From assembly GCA_030686995.1 (NCBI GenBank), contig CM060681.1:160040333-160104332 (forward strand): a stretch of 64,000 nucleotides of DNA, in the 5' to 3' direction. Shown piece by piece: positions 22,480 through 34,088 of this stretch; positions within the stretch are counted from its first letter, which is position 1; each line of letters starts with the position of its first letter. A program made the translations under genes and the position numbers. The notes beneath the pieces are model-generated. The model did not search any database and was not told the DNA's origin. It was given only the letters and a program-made list of their open reading frames with translations. Source of the stretch: Artemisia argyi (lineage: Eukaryota > Streptophyta > Magnoliopsida > Asterales > Asteraceae).

Positions 22480-23140
22480 CTTAAAGACATTCCTAGTTGC
22501 TCTCTTGTTCTCAATGGTTAAGTTATTGATGACTTATCAAGAATGAGATTAGTAAATCCGTAGGTAAAACTAAACGTAGAGAAATGTTTGGAAGACTACT
22601 TGTTCTCATAACATTTAGACTCAACATTATGTTTAGCTTTTGTCTATGTGCTCGTGTTAACGAAGATCCTAAAACAACTCGTTAGTTGAGCCTAGTTGGA
22701 TACATCATAAGGTACTACACATCTAGGATTATGGTATCCCAATAGAACGGGAATAGAAACCATAGTGTTTGACAAATGGAATTATGTCGGTAATAAGTTG
22801 ATAAGAAAAGCACAAGTGGTACTTGCACTTTTATACTTACCCAATGATTCTCCAAAACGCGTGAGATTCTCAAATTAGTATCGGATGGAGAAGCACATCA
22901 ACAAGCTCCGCTTGAACAAGCAAACTCGCATCAAAAACGGAATTCATCTTATCAACATTGTTATACCTTCAACAAAGGAAGCATCGACTTCAGCGACAAT
23001 TCAATCCATTATGTTCTTAATTGACATATTGTGATCCATCATCATCGTCTTGGTAAAAATGTTCATTGAGGAACATCTTAACTAAGAAAGTCTTATACGT
23101 TAACCAGTCTATCAACGTTTTCACAAAACCTCTTGAATGA
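22480..23140 (+). pseudogene. Copia RT tail and RNase H remnants (element G)
   Basis: Pieces in changing frames match the end of a Copia pol in the right order. REMFGRLLVLITFRLNIMF (near 22577) resembles YRGMIGSLLYLTASRPDIMF. CLCARVNEDPKTT follows near 22640, then DKKSTSGTCTFIL at 22800-22838, then SIDFSDNSIH, and finally NVFTKPL near 23116-23136. RNase H normally removes the RNA strand during reverse transcription. Stops and shifts occur every few dozen codons. This shows the element descends from an autonomous SIRE copy. Confidence 0.7.
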
Positions 23141-24104
23141 GAAGCATTCATCATCCCTAGGCTTAGTCAAGGACTCATAAGACCTAAAACCTTAGTTTTG
23201 AACATTAGGATAAAACCACAAAAATCAAGACAATTCCTTTTGAGTTTTCCCTGCAGATCCCACGGCACCCTCAGACCATACGGGCGGAACCCACTTTTTG
23301 GTTCCGCCTGGTCCGCCAAAGCCACAGAATGTTTTATTTAAGTTCAAAACCAAACACCTCTTTACTCACAACTCCAACTTACCATCAGCCCATAAGATTC
23401 ACAAAATGAGCAAAACTTCAAGCATATTCCTCATAACCTTTCATCACTCGAACCTCAAACAATCAATGTGAAATGAGAAACCAAGTTATCCTTTGTCATA
23501 TCAATATCGAGTCATCCACCACTTCCATGCCCTCAAAGAAACCAAGAGTTAATATCATCTTCACCAATAACTCCACCTAGTCATCTTCACAAGAAGATTC
23601 CACTATGTAACCAAACAAGTGTGTCATCCCCACTATAACCTAACCTTTTAAGATTAAACCACCTTTCATGATACATAAACCTATGTTCACCTTTGTGTCG
23701 CTCTTTGAAACAAAGGGCAATTGTCATATCCATACTCTCATTAACATATTTGTCTATGTCATCAAAAGTCAAGTGAATTTCATTATGAAATGCGTCTCTT
23801 CCACTTTCTAGCAAGTGAAGAACACAAAGAAGATATCCAAGCTTTAAGTGTTGTCAAACAATCACCACCTCATTTCACATATCCACCCTCGGTCGTCACC
23901 CATACTTTACCACCGTTCACCACATTGTTAAAACAAATGAAAAACGTCATTGAAACATCACTTACATTACAAAACATTTTTAAGCATCAAAATGAGTCAA
24001 GTCAACCGCACCTCCACATTGTTTTCATATAGGTACACACTAGAACATACACATTACAATAGTCATTTACTTAAATGTGAAATTTTGATTTTCTAGGAAT
24101 CATC
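23141..24104 (+). other. Spacer between pol remnants and the envelope-position ORF
   Basis: No domain is recognised. It contains a copy of the LTR hairpin module (about 23252-23335). Upstream of the next ATG it has a possible splice acceptor, TTTTGATTTTCTAG (about 24087-24096), and a possible donor near 24032 (ATAGGTAC). Confidence 0.4.
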
Positions 24105-25180
24105 ATGCCTCCTCTAACTCACTACGACCACAAGGACACCATCAAGTACCTACCCAAACACCACAAAACCAAAGGTCTTACTCAAACTTAAATCGTTGTC
24201 TTCAAAGCCTTAGAAAAACAACATGTCCATAAGGGTAGAACCATTGATCCATCCTTCTTAGAAGGTACAAACCTCTACACGGAATTTGCGACAATAAACT
24301 TTGAGTGTCTCTTAGAAATCGACGAGCCTATTTGTTCTAGGTTCACTTTAGAATTCTATGCATCCATCACCCCTCTCCAAGGATGAGTATGGTCGCATGT
24401 CTATTAACTTTAGGGCTAGTAGTCATCAATACTCCTTCACCCTCGAGGAGTTTGCTCAAATCCTAGGTGTCCCAAACCTTGGTACTTGCATCTACTCCTA
24501 CTTGAACTCCCTCTCAACTCTTGACACACTCTTCGACTGCATCTATCCCTATGATAACCCTCTTGTGTCCAAAGATGAACTTCGTGACCACCTCTTCATT
24601 AGAACCACCAACACTAGAAGAACTAGAACCGGAAATGAGGTCATCAAGAACCCATATGGAATGGAAATCCATGAACTCAAGCCCCAATTAAAGGAATGGG
24701 AAGAACTCCTTAGAACCAATGAAATTAGCACCATAGGAAACCGGGATCACATCAATGTTTGCCTTTGCTACATGCTCTACTCCTTGTCCGTTAGGCAACC
24801 CTTCAAGCTTGCCTACTACTTGACCAAGAGAATGACCGACATTCCCGTGCAAGGCACAATGTCTATGCCATATGGAATGCTCTTGACCCGTCTCTTTAGG
24901 TTCATCTCTCCCATTCCATCAACTCCTATAGGTCTTCACCTAGACTACTTTCTTATTCCACACGCTTTTGTCCCACTAAGTGATAGGAGAATCTACAAAG
25001 CCCAAGGTAAACATTTTCCAACTCTAGGCTTTGCCCAACTCTAGGCTCCCACCTCTATATTACTTTTTCAAAACTTCGGATATTCCAAATGAGTCGGCGG
25101 AGTTCAAGCAAACAAAGGGGATGTTAAAAAACATCGAGAGATTTCTTGAAATGTTCAAGAAGAAGATTGACCGTCTATGA
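24105..25180 (+). pseudogene. Envelope-position ORF of the SIRE element (putative plant transposon protein type)
   Basis: A protein of the kind found after pol in SIRE and Athila elements, often called env-like or putative plant transposon protein. It opens MPPLTHYDH and has a stop after about 28 codons. It then reads GRTIDPSFLEGTNLY and LEIDEPICSRFTLEFYAS. A frameshift near 24358-24375 joins the 228-codon open stretch 24358-25044. That stretch holds YSFTLEEFAQILGVPNLG, the hallmark of this family, plus INVCLCYMLYSL and HLDYFLIPHAFVPL. After a further break, SAEFKQTKGMLKNIERFL (to 25180) looks like a coiled-coil tail. I see no signal peptide or membrane segment. Its role in the element is not known. 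Confidence 0.65.
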
Positions 25181-27209
25181 GAGCGGGTGTGTAGGAGTGT
25201 TTGGCACTAGGCGCCATTTGAACGATTTGGTCATTTAAACATTACGTGTTATGTATTTGTGTGTTGGTAAGTTATTTGGTACTATTTGGAACTTGTAGGA
25301 ACTAACAATGATGTAGGAAGACAACATTTGGCTAGTTGTCAAATTTTCTTGTTTATGGCAATTCTTACTAAGTATAGTGAAATCCTCGACCTCAAGGTCA
25401 AAGTCCTATGATATGTATGTTTACGTGTCTAATTTTTGCATTGCCTAACCAGAAATGCATTATCTTTTTGATTTTAGGAGTTTTTGAAAATTTTGAAAAT
25501 CGTCTCGCGGGTCAAAAACGTGGACTGCCAACTTTTTAGGGTCTGGCGGATCTGGCGGAACCCAAAATTGGGGTCCGCCAGTGTATTTTCTGGGAATTCC
25601 AGAAATAGCCCAACGGACCAGGCGGTACCCTCAAATGGGTTCCGCCAGTGTCTTCTGAGGGTTCCGCCAGACACCTGCAGAAAATTCTTCCATTTTTCTT
25701 AAGTCCAAAACTTGTAATGTGTCAAAACCATTATCCTAAGTGAGAAACATATTCCATTAACTCCAATAACCATATTAGAACAACTCTCACTCACTAAAAC
25801 AATTAGGAAGCCACTTCCCTCCAAAAATTCAAATTCAAACATAACTAACCCAATGAACCCTTTTAAAGGATCCTTCAAACCATTGAAACATTTTCAACCA
25901 AATCACATCCCATGATCACAAAGCATTGAGTGCATATGTTGATCTTTCACTCCATTCTATTCCATTGAATTAACATCAAATGATGTGACATGGTCATGAA
26001 AATCATTTGAAACCTCATTCTTTGAATGGTAGAACACCAAATCCAAACACCCATTTCAACACCTTTTCAACCTTATAAATTTGAAAGTTTTGCAACAATT
26101 CAAATCACACCATAACCATCAAAATCCTTCTCAAAAACCACTAGGATTAGTGTCAAACCTTGTTGCTTCAACAAAACCGTCAAGTCAAGCTCATCATCTT
26201 CAAGTGATGCTTCGCTTAACATTTCTTAATCTATCCAAGATTTCCTTAACCTCACTACCTCAACACCATCCTCAACACATTTCAATACCAATGTGATCAC
26301 TATTCAAGATTTGCTTAATCTTGCTACTTCAACACTTACACCAATGGAACTTTTCCATACACCACTAACATCACCACATCCACTATTGGAAACTTTTGAA
26401 AACCTATCACCTAAACCATCAAGCCCTCCATCATTGTCACTCTTTGACACCATTGCCGAAATGGAAACCCATCAACAACCAATATTTCAACCATACGAGT
26501 CATTGGATGATGCACCTCATCCACCGTCATTGCTTGAGAGTTTGGCCTACCTTTATGCTAAATCCTCAATTTTTCCAAATGGTCAAGGTCATACACACCT
26601 ACAATCATTTGTGTTTCACCCCATTCACAAAAACCTTCATGGTAACTATTTACAAATAACCAAGCCTACACCATTTTGTTCAAACAACAACCACCACAAC
26701 AACAATAACTACCACTACCACAAGAACCTTCCCAACACTTTGAATCTCTATTTTCTTCGTATAAGAAAATAAAAGCATCTCAATGATCTTCCACTAAGAC
26801 CAACAACAACCACCACCTTTCACAAATGAATAACCAAGGTCATTACTTAACCAAAATGAGTCTTTCGACCACAACCAACCACCACAACAAGAGTATCATC
26901 ACCCAAAACCATTGTTGTTTCACCCTATCCAATAAAATGAGGTTTATCCTAAACCACATTGTGGAACGTCTCAAGTTTAGAGTCTCCAAAATGAAACAAA
27001 ACCGTTTCTTTTGGAAAATGTTGCTCATTAAAACCAACAAACCAAGTTTAGAGTACCAACACCACCTCAAGTTTAGAGTCTCCAAAATGAAACAAAACCG
27101 TTTCTTTTGGAAAATGTTTCCCATTTAAACCAACAAACCAAAACCCGTGTCACTCTCTCAACCTTCAAAATAAAGCCCGCTACAACCACAACCCACATTT
27201 TCTTCCTTA
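25181..27209 (+). other. 3' interior of element G: hairpin modules and an AAC/CCA-rich tract
   Basis: Probably noncoding. At 25540-25680 two or three GC-rich inverted-repeat modules (GGCGGAACC/GGTTCCGCC, ending in CTGCAG) resemble those of the LTR. From 25750 the strand is poor in G and rich in CCA and AAC. The 159-codon frame 26293-26772, which ends in an Asn/His run, looks compositional rather than a conserved protein. A direct repeat of about 95-97 bp (TCAAGTTTAGAGTCTCC at about 26970 and 27065) sits near the end. Confidence 0.5.
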
Positions 27210-27936
27210 AACAACCTTAGCCTTGTTTTTGGAAAATGTTTCTCACAAAGGAAAATGATGATTTCCTTGTAGCTTTTTATGGTCATAGCTTATTTGTAGC
27301 TATTTCTTTATTTCTAGAGGCAGGATAGTGTAACCAAAATTTCTTGTCTTTGACTTTTTAAGAAGTCTAAATTTTACATGAAATGAATTTCATTACACTA
27401 CAAGGTTTTCTTTGTTTGTTGACCATTTAGGTATGATGTGTGAACTATACCTTGTTATGGTGCCATACATAAATCTTGTGCTTTAGAAACTAACCTCTCT
27501 TTTTGTAGGTTCATTATCCATGTTTTCCTTCCTTGATACTCCATTTAGGGGAGTAATATTCAAGGGGGAGCATGAGTATTGCATTATTCCGTTTCACAAC
27601 TCTAAGTTGTGTTTTAGACATGAAATACCTTTATCTTGTGCGGAAACTAACATTTCTTTTGTAGGTTCAAAATCCATGTCTCCTCTCTTGGCACTCTATT
27701 TAGGGAGAGTATCAACCAAGGGGGAGCATGGCCATTATTCTGCTTCGCTTCTCTACTTTTTGTTTCAACAAAAAGGGGGAGATTTTATATTAAAATTGTT
27801 CAACTTTTGATATTTCCGCTTCGCTAACTCTTTGCAAAAACAAGTTTTAATACTAACTTTATAAGACATAACACTAAATCTTATGGCTTACTTTTAAATA
27901 AAGTTTATGTTTTGTCATCAACAAAAAGGGGGAGAT
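27210..27936 (+). mobile_element. SIRE 3' interior end with polypurine tract
   Basis: The segment before the right LTR ends in AAAAAGGGGGAGAT (27924-27936), the primer for plus-strand synthesis. It is the partner of the 727-base segment at 18196. Confidence 0.75.
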
Positions 27937-29361
27937 TGTTAATACAAATATCGCCTAAAAACGTTATTTATATTTTACGATCTTTGCTAAGTTTTGTTAA
28001 TGACAAAGTATGAACTTTAGCTAAGAGTAAATCATCACTTTGAGTGTTTAAGTCTTGTTTAACTAATGTTTACATTTCCTTTTAAACTAAACATTGTTTT
28101 TATTTCTTAAATTAGAAAGTGTCTTGTCACATCACACTTACTTCTTAAAATAGAATTGTCACATCACATTTATGGCAAGTTTTGTCTATATGTATTTATG
28201 GTAAGAAATGTGTTTGACTTGCTTTGGAATGGCTTACAAGTTTTGTGTTTGACTTGATTTAAGTGATGTGACATTGTTTGGTTGCTAGGTGTTATGAGAC
28301 AAGACCTTGTTTGGTTTGAAGAGTTATTGCAAAAACCTACTGCAGACCCGGCGGTACCCTGGGGGTACACGGGCGGAACCCATCTGAGGGTTCCGCCTGA
28401 TCCGCCAGACATGCAGAATAGTTTGCTATAAATACCAAACCATTTGTTTGTTTTGTGTAACCCTTTAGGACTTATTCTCACATATTCTCTCAACTAACTC
28501 AGTAACCCTTGACTTGTGTGATTCTCTTATGTAGCAAGGAACTCCACAAGATCATTCAAGAAGTTGCAAGCTTCAACTCTAAAGTTGCAAGTCTTGGTAG
28601 CTTGGTCATGTATAAGCTTTGGTAGTTTATACTTCATGTGTGTCATGTATGTAGAAGTTATAGGTTAGTATTTTAGGCCTCAAAATACGTAGTGTGTTGG
28701 GAGTTGTTGTACCCTAGTAAAAGAACTAATGGGAGTGGTTGTACCCTTGGTAAAGAACTCGACATCTAGCTTTGTGTCGGTAAAAGTGTAAGCGACGAAT
28801 GGGAGTGGTTGTACCCTTGTAAAAGAACTCGACATCTAGCTTTGTGTCGGTAAAAGTTTAAGCGACGTGTAAGGTTTTCTCCGCCGGTGAAAGGAGCTTG
28901 TTGATTAGTGTTTATAACTCTCGAGTTAGAAACTCGGGGCGTGGATGTAGGGCAAGGAAAAAGAGTCCTTGTAGCCGAACCACGACAAACTATCGTGTTG
29001 TGGTTTGATTGTTTCTTTCTCTATCTTTGCTTATTATATGTTGTTGTTTAGTTAGAATTGTTGATCACATATAAAGCTTTTCAAAGAACCAAAACAAGTA
29101 AAGTTGTTCTTATATCTTTAAACATAAGTAAAGCTTTTCAAAGAACTAAACAAGCAAAGTTAGGATCATTACAAGTAAAGCTTTTCAAAGTATGAAACAA
29201 GTTAAGTTAGAATTGTTATCCACATGAAAAGTCTTTTCAAAGAATCAAACATATTAAGTTGTGTTTATATCTTTAACTAAACGTCAAGTTCTCAAAAGTT
29301 ATTTAAGCTAAAAAGGATTTAAAAAGCGGTAAACTATTCAACCCCCTTCTAGTTTTCCACA
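27937..29361 (+). mobile_element. SIRE-type Copia element G, right LTR
   Basis: It starts TGTTAATAC and ends TTTTCCACA, 1425 bases. It keeps the TATA box near 28426, the hairpin upstream and the direct repeats of the left LTR. The following bases CGTTA should be the target duplication, but the left partner has been lost with the tandem rearrangement. Confidence 0.88.
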
Positions 29362-29600
29362 CGTTACATCATGGAAAAGCACTTGGCTTGTTTATACCAA
29401 GGTGTTAGTTGAGTACGTCGAGTCGTGGAAAGTCACGAAGTATAAAACTATGAATTCTCGACGTTGTGTTACTTGGACTTATAAGTAACCTATGATTTTC
29501 TCAACTCATAATCTAAATTGTCTAAACATTTTCTTCTTAATGACAATTAGATTATATCTTAGTATTTTCTTAATCACCTTCTTAATCAAGAGACAAAGCC
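29362..29600. other. Flank of element G, nothing recognised
   Basis: Short unremarkable sequence between the SIRE LTR and the G-poor tract. Confidence 0.5.
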
Positions 29601-30200
29601 TCCAAACAACCCAAGATCTTCTTACATATTCCCTTACACCTCTTACACTCTCATACCTTTTGACTCACACACTCTCCCACACAATATTCCCTCACTTTAT
29701 ACAATTCCCTATACATCTTTCTCGTACATCAATACATACACTTCCCTATACACACATACACTCTTTTCTACACATACCTTTATATTCAAAATACACACAC
29801 TTCACTCACATACCTCTCTTCACACACACAAGGCTCCCCATCATATCACTCTTACACATTCCTTACATACACAACTCACTCCTTACACACATCCAATCCT
29901 TACAACATATTCCTTACACCCCAACAACTTTATTTTCAAATTTACACACACTACTCACAACCATCCCATTCTCTACATACACTAGGCTCCGCATCACATC
30001 CAACTCTTACATATTCTCTTAAACACTCTTATACCTCCAACAACTTTACTTTCAAATTTACACACACTACTCACAACTATCTCACTCTCTACACACACTA
30101 GGCTCCCCATCACATCAATACTTACATATTCCCTTACACACTTACACAATCCAACTCACACCCTTTCACATCCCAACCTTTCACTCACCCTCCTCTCCAA
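29601..30200 (+). repeat. G-depleted C/A/T tract with a degenerate tandem repeat
   Basis: The plus strand has only around ten G in 600 bases, made of CTTACACA and CACTCTC-like text. AGGCTCC(C/G)CATCA recurs at about 29831, 29985 and 30101. The last two lie in a 116-bp tandem repeat (CCAACAACTTTA at about 29921 and 30037). The open frame 29492-30022 follows from the lack of G and hence few stops; I do not regard it as a gene. Confidence 0.7.
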
Positions 30201-30204
30201 GGAA

Positions 30205-30440
30205 GGAATATTCCCTTGGATATTCTCTCTTAACCCAACCATGGTTCATTTATAACTAAACTATGGTTAGTTCCCAACTCACCCATTCTTACCCAACCAT
30301 GGTTAACTCTTAACTACACCAAGGATGGAACATTCCCTTGGATACACCCTTTAACCTAACCATGGTTTATTCTCTACATACTTCTTTCTAACCCAACCTT
30401 GGTTACTCCTAACTTAACCATGGTTACTTCTTAACCCAAC
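30205..30440. repeat. Interleaved short palindromes AACCATGGTT and CCAAGG...CCTTGG
   Basis: The perfect palindrome AACCATGGTT occurs at 30237, 30295, 30358 and 30416, with near copies between. Larger palindromes of the form CCAAGG-GGAATATTCC-CTTGG occur at about 30198-30220 and 30319-30342. Confidence 0.75.
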
Positions 30441-30599
30441 CTCACTTCACTCTTCCCTTTAGAGGAATATCCCATAGCATATTCTTTCTCTTTTTTCTAT
30501 TCCACGTGAGGAATACCCATTCTACCCCTACCCAATTATCTCTTCTTTCTTTCTATCTTTGATAATTGGTTTTCTAATAAACACTTCACAAAACATTTT

Positions 30600-31579
30600 C
30601 CAAATTGGCTATTTGAGTTGGTAAACTTTAGATTGATTAATGATAAGGTTTAGTGTGTGAAGTACAATTGGGGGTTTAGCAAGGGTATGTATTTACAAGA
30701 CCAACACCCAACACTTGGGAATTATTCACTGGGCTTGGCGCGACACCTGCACATTGAAGCGTGGGCATCGCGCCGGCCTCGGTGAATAATTCCCAAGCTT
30801 GGGTCTTGGCCTATAAATACCCCCTTGGCTCTTGTATTCCTCACCCCTTGCCATTATTCTTTCTCTCTACATTCTTTCTCTCTAATCCCCTAATTCTCTC
30901 TTGTATTCTTAGTTAAACACACTAACATCTTTGAAAGAACACATCTCCTTGCAAAGGAAGAATGTCAAGAACTTAATCCACTCTTGTGATTGTGTCGATG
31001 GTCTTCTTCTTATACCCTTTCTTTTACAATCGAGTCTCTAGGTTAGGTTAGGGCTTGGTTGAACAAACACTTATTCATTCATTCAATTATTTGTAAGGTA
31101 AGTCTTGTGTCTTGGTGACCAAGCCTAGATCATTGAGGATCTAGTTGGGGTTTGATACTTCTGGGTGGAATTTTTGGTAGTGGTCTTGGTGACCCTTAGG
31201 TAAAGTCGAATCGCGAGATTCTTTTGAGTGGTTTCCAAGGGCGGAATACCGTGGGAGTAACTCCTTCTTTGTGAGAATCGATATTGGCGAATATCGGTGG
31301 AGTGAATTGTAACGGTTTGTAGTCCACCGAAAGGATTATACTAGTGAATAGTATCGGTGTCGTGGATTCGCAACTGGACGTACGGATGGTATAAACCCCT
31401 CATCCCGAACCAGTATATATCGTTGTGTCCTTTACTCGCTTTATATACTCTTGGTTGTGATTGTGTTTGTGGTTATTCTTACTTAGACCACTTGGTTGTC
31501 TTCGTGGCTTAAAGTTTTTAAACACCTAAAAAGCCAAAGAAACCGTATTCACCCTCCCCCCCCCCTCTACGGTTCTACA
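30600..31579 (+). mobile_element. SIRE-like LTR, solo or truncated (left end not fixed)
   Basis: It ends CACCCTCCCCC...CTCTACGGTTCTACA at 31579, the same kind of end as the SIRE LTRs here (TTCAACCCCCCTTCTAG...CACA). A TATA box, CCTATAAATACC, lies at about 30810-30821, followed by pyrimidine-rich transcript-start text (TCTTTCTCTC). No Met primer site follows, so no interior of this element is attached. The left terminus could not be found, and 30600 is approximate. Confidence 0.55.
30701..30809 (+). promoter_or_regulatory. Long stem-loop directly upstream of a TATA box
   Basis: Perfect 16-bp arms, CTTGGGAATTATTCAC (30714-30729) and its complement (30782-30797), enclose a second stem, GGCGCGA (30737-30743) with TCGCGCC (30768-30774). 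Outside, ACCCAA pairs with TTGGGT (30799-30804) and CCAA with TTGG. TATAAATA starts only about 14 bases further right. Confidence 0.85.
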
Positions 31580-32055
31580 AAAATAACATGATAGTCATAA
31601 ACTTGGCTAAAAACAAAGGGTGTTATCCTATAATCTTAGTAGCAAAATACAAAGTAATAATCAAAGCTAAATGAATATAATTCATAGTGAAAACGATATG
31701 ATATCCGAATGATTAAACAAAGTAAATGATACTTGAGATGCCCTCCTGGCAAGTCATGGTGAATTCTGACCTTCCTTGCCCTTGAAAGTTGACTAGGAAT
31801 GGAGTGGAGTTTGGTAGGATGCTTTGAAAGTTGTGAATGAGCCCTCTACTTATAGTTTTCTGATACTGGGACGCTACGCCGTATCCATCTTCCTTGATAC
31901 GGCGTAATAGAGGTATTTTGCGTGGGCTTCACTCATAAAATATTCTGAAATAATAAGTAGCTGCCATTGTACACGACGTATTAGTGGAAATCCATACGCC
32001 GTATTGATCTCTCTCCTGTTTTGGAGTCTTCACTGGCTAATCTTCTTTATATAGC
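31580..32055 (-). mobile_element. Fragment of an Athila-like LTR with ATACGGCGTA palindromes
   Basis: The minus strand has a TATA-like CTATAAG near 31850. Upstream of it in that orientation lie copies of TACGCCGTAT/ATACGGCGTA (31874-31905, near 32000). This matches the U3 layout of the other Athila-like LTRs. The fragment continues for about 26 bases on the far side of element B (41443-41468). Confidence 0.5.
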
Positions 32056-33491
32056 TGATGTGCGGATTGTGGTCTACATAGAAGTTTTACTTCTCAATGG
32101 ATCTTGAGAAGCTTACAATCCCCACCAGGCAGTGTACCTGACCGATGTAGTATAGTGAAGTGGCAAGTATCGGGGGATTGATCGTTCTCCACAACGAATA
32201 GTGTTCGTTAGGATTGAAATTGATCTAACTAGGTCTAGAGGTGAGGGGTGATTCTTTTTATATTTTTTATATTTTAAATGAAAGCAAGTAAAAATCTCGG
32301 GTTTTGGAAGAGTGAGCGGAATTAGTTGCTAGTCAACTAACCCAAATAACTACTAATGCAATAAAAGTAAAATGACAATAAAATAAAATAAAATGTGAAA
32401 CTATATATGGAGAAAACGTGTTTACATAGATTTCATTACTCCCTAGTTATCTTTTATTGATTGATAAGCTTGCTACAATTGCATGGGTGACGGGTTGCAT
32501 TCCTTAATACCATTTGTGGGGCTGTGTACGATCTTCCCCAACTCTATAAGCTTCTATCGCTTCCTATGGTGACACGTTAAGTATCCTTACCATGGCCTCC
32601 TTAATAGTTACTTATGCATTAAATACAACCATTAAAATCGTAGTACACATCCGATTCATGTTTCTTAAGACGTTCAAGCAAGTTACCGAATAGGAGATTA
32701 GCCAGTTTTCTTAAGCCTAACATCGATTAACAATCACCCAACAACAATTAATAACAAACTATCAATCAATAATCAATAACTAGGTTTCACTACATCTAAG
32801 CAAACAAAAATAAACCTATCCTAGCATGTTAAAAGAAAGACAACCGTAAGATAGAATCAAACAACACATAGACATATTGATTGATTGATAGATTACTTAT
32901 CTTTAATCAAACATGGAAGAGACAAGGATATGAAACCCTTAAAAACTTCTGAAATTCGACCTAGGGTTTGTGTGACAAAGTTCCTCTCCAAAGTTGCACA
33001 CTAATGAATGAAAAATCAAAAACTATATATAGATTTACAAGGGTGACGGTGTCACCTTTTGATGGTTGACGTCGTCGTCTCGCCGCGGCTAGGGTTTCTT
33101 GTCGCCCAATCCAACTTCTTGATGCCATCACTTTATAAGGGTTCTAGGCCGTCACACTTTAGAGTTACACGTGACGACCTTCTTCTGGTAAAGGGTGACG
33201 CCGTCACGTGTTAATTCCCAAATAGTCTTCTGGTGCGTCAAGTGTTAAAGTAACTTCCACCTCTTGTCACATAGGCTGACGCCGTCATGTGTAATTTCCA
33301 GCTTGGATTCTTGACTTTGTCATTTTCTTTACTTGTTTGCTACAAAAACGTCCAAAATGCTATGTTTTCCAGAATTCTTATCAAAAGTACCTAAAATGAC
33401 AAAAGGAACGATTTAGGGTAATAATTTATCATATTATCACGACTTAAGGCTTAAATGATCCCTTAAAAGCGTAACAAATTTTGAATCATCA
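32056..33491 (-). mobile_element. Athila-like element B, left (3') LTR
   Basis: It starts TGATGTGCGG and ends ATCATCA, with short inverted ends TGATG/CATCA, 1436 bases. It matches the LTR at 38566 with about 6% difference over the first 230 bases by eye. The minus-strand TATA box overlaps 33021-33032, and TGACG-type palindromes follow at about 33043-33310, mostly with one or two changes. Left flank ATAGC (32051-32055) versus right flank ATGGC (41443-41447) is a probable target duplication with one change. Confidence 0.85.
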
Positions 33492-34046
33492 AATACCCTT
33501 ACACTTGAGATTTGCTTGTCTTCAAGCAAATGTGCTTTTATTCTAATCAAAATACAAGCTAGGGGTCGTTTAACATTAATATAAAAGTAATTACATCACA
33601 TGATCATTCCACCTTAATCAAAACAAGCACGGAGTTTATATACTAACACCTCACAAATAGTGTTTGGATACTCTCATATCTCGGGTGTCATAAACTAAAA
33701 TATTACTAATGGAAATGGAAAAATATCACTCACTACCTGTCATAGCAAATAGATTACCATAGGCTTGGGAAAGGATCAAAAACCTCCACCACTTGGCGTA
33801 AGCACCTAGGAAAACTATCAAAGAGGTCTTTTTAAAGGGTTATAACCTTAGGTGTAGGGATATGGAAAACACGGTTTGTTGGATAAAGGGATATTTTACT
33901 GGTGGCACGCTAATAATCTTAGTTAATTATATGTACAATGTGGCGTTGCTAAGCCAAGACTCGACTCAAATGAAAATTAAAGGAAACGGGATGGTAGTCC
34001 GTATGTTTTTTTTTCTCTTTTTCTTTTCTATTTTTTTCGTTTATCT

Positions 34047-34048
<2 letters not shown>

Positions 34049-34086
<38 letters not shown>
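34049..34086. repeat. Poly(T) run
   Basis: A nearly uninterrupted T tract within the element B tail. Element D has one at the homologous place (57906-57934), so it is an inherited feature. Confidence 0.9.

Positions 34087-34088
<2 letters not shown>

Noticed and set aside
26293..26772. 159-codon frame ending in an Asn/His run
   Set aside because: It is low-complexity and G-poor, and I recognise no conserved protein. It may be compositional, so it is described only within the 3' interior.
29492..30022. Open frame of 176 codons rich in His, Thr, Ile and Leu
   Set aside because: The tract almost lacks G, so stop codons are rare by composition. The protein has no domain and the reading frame follows degenerate repeats.
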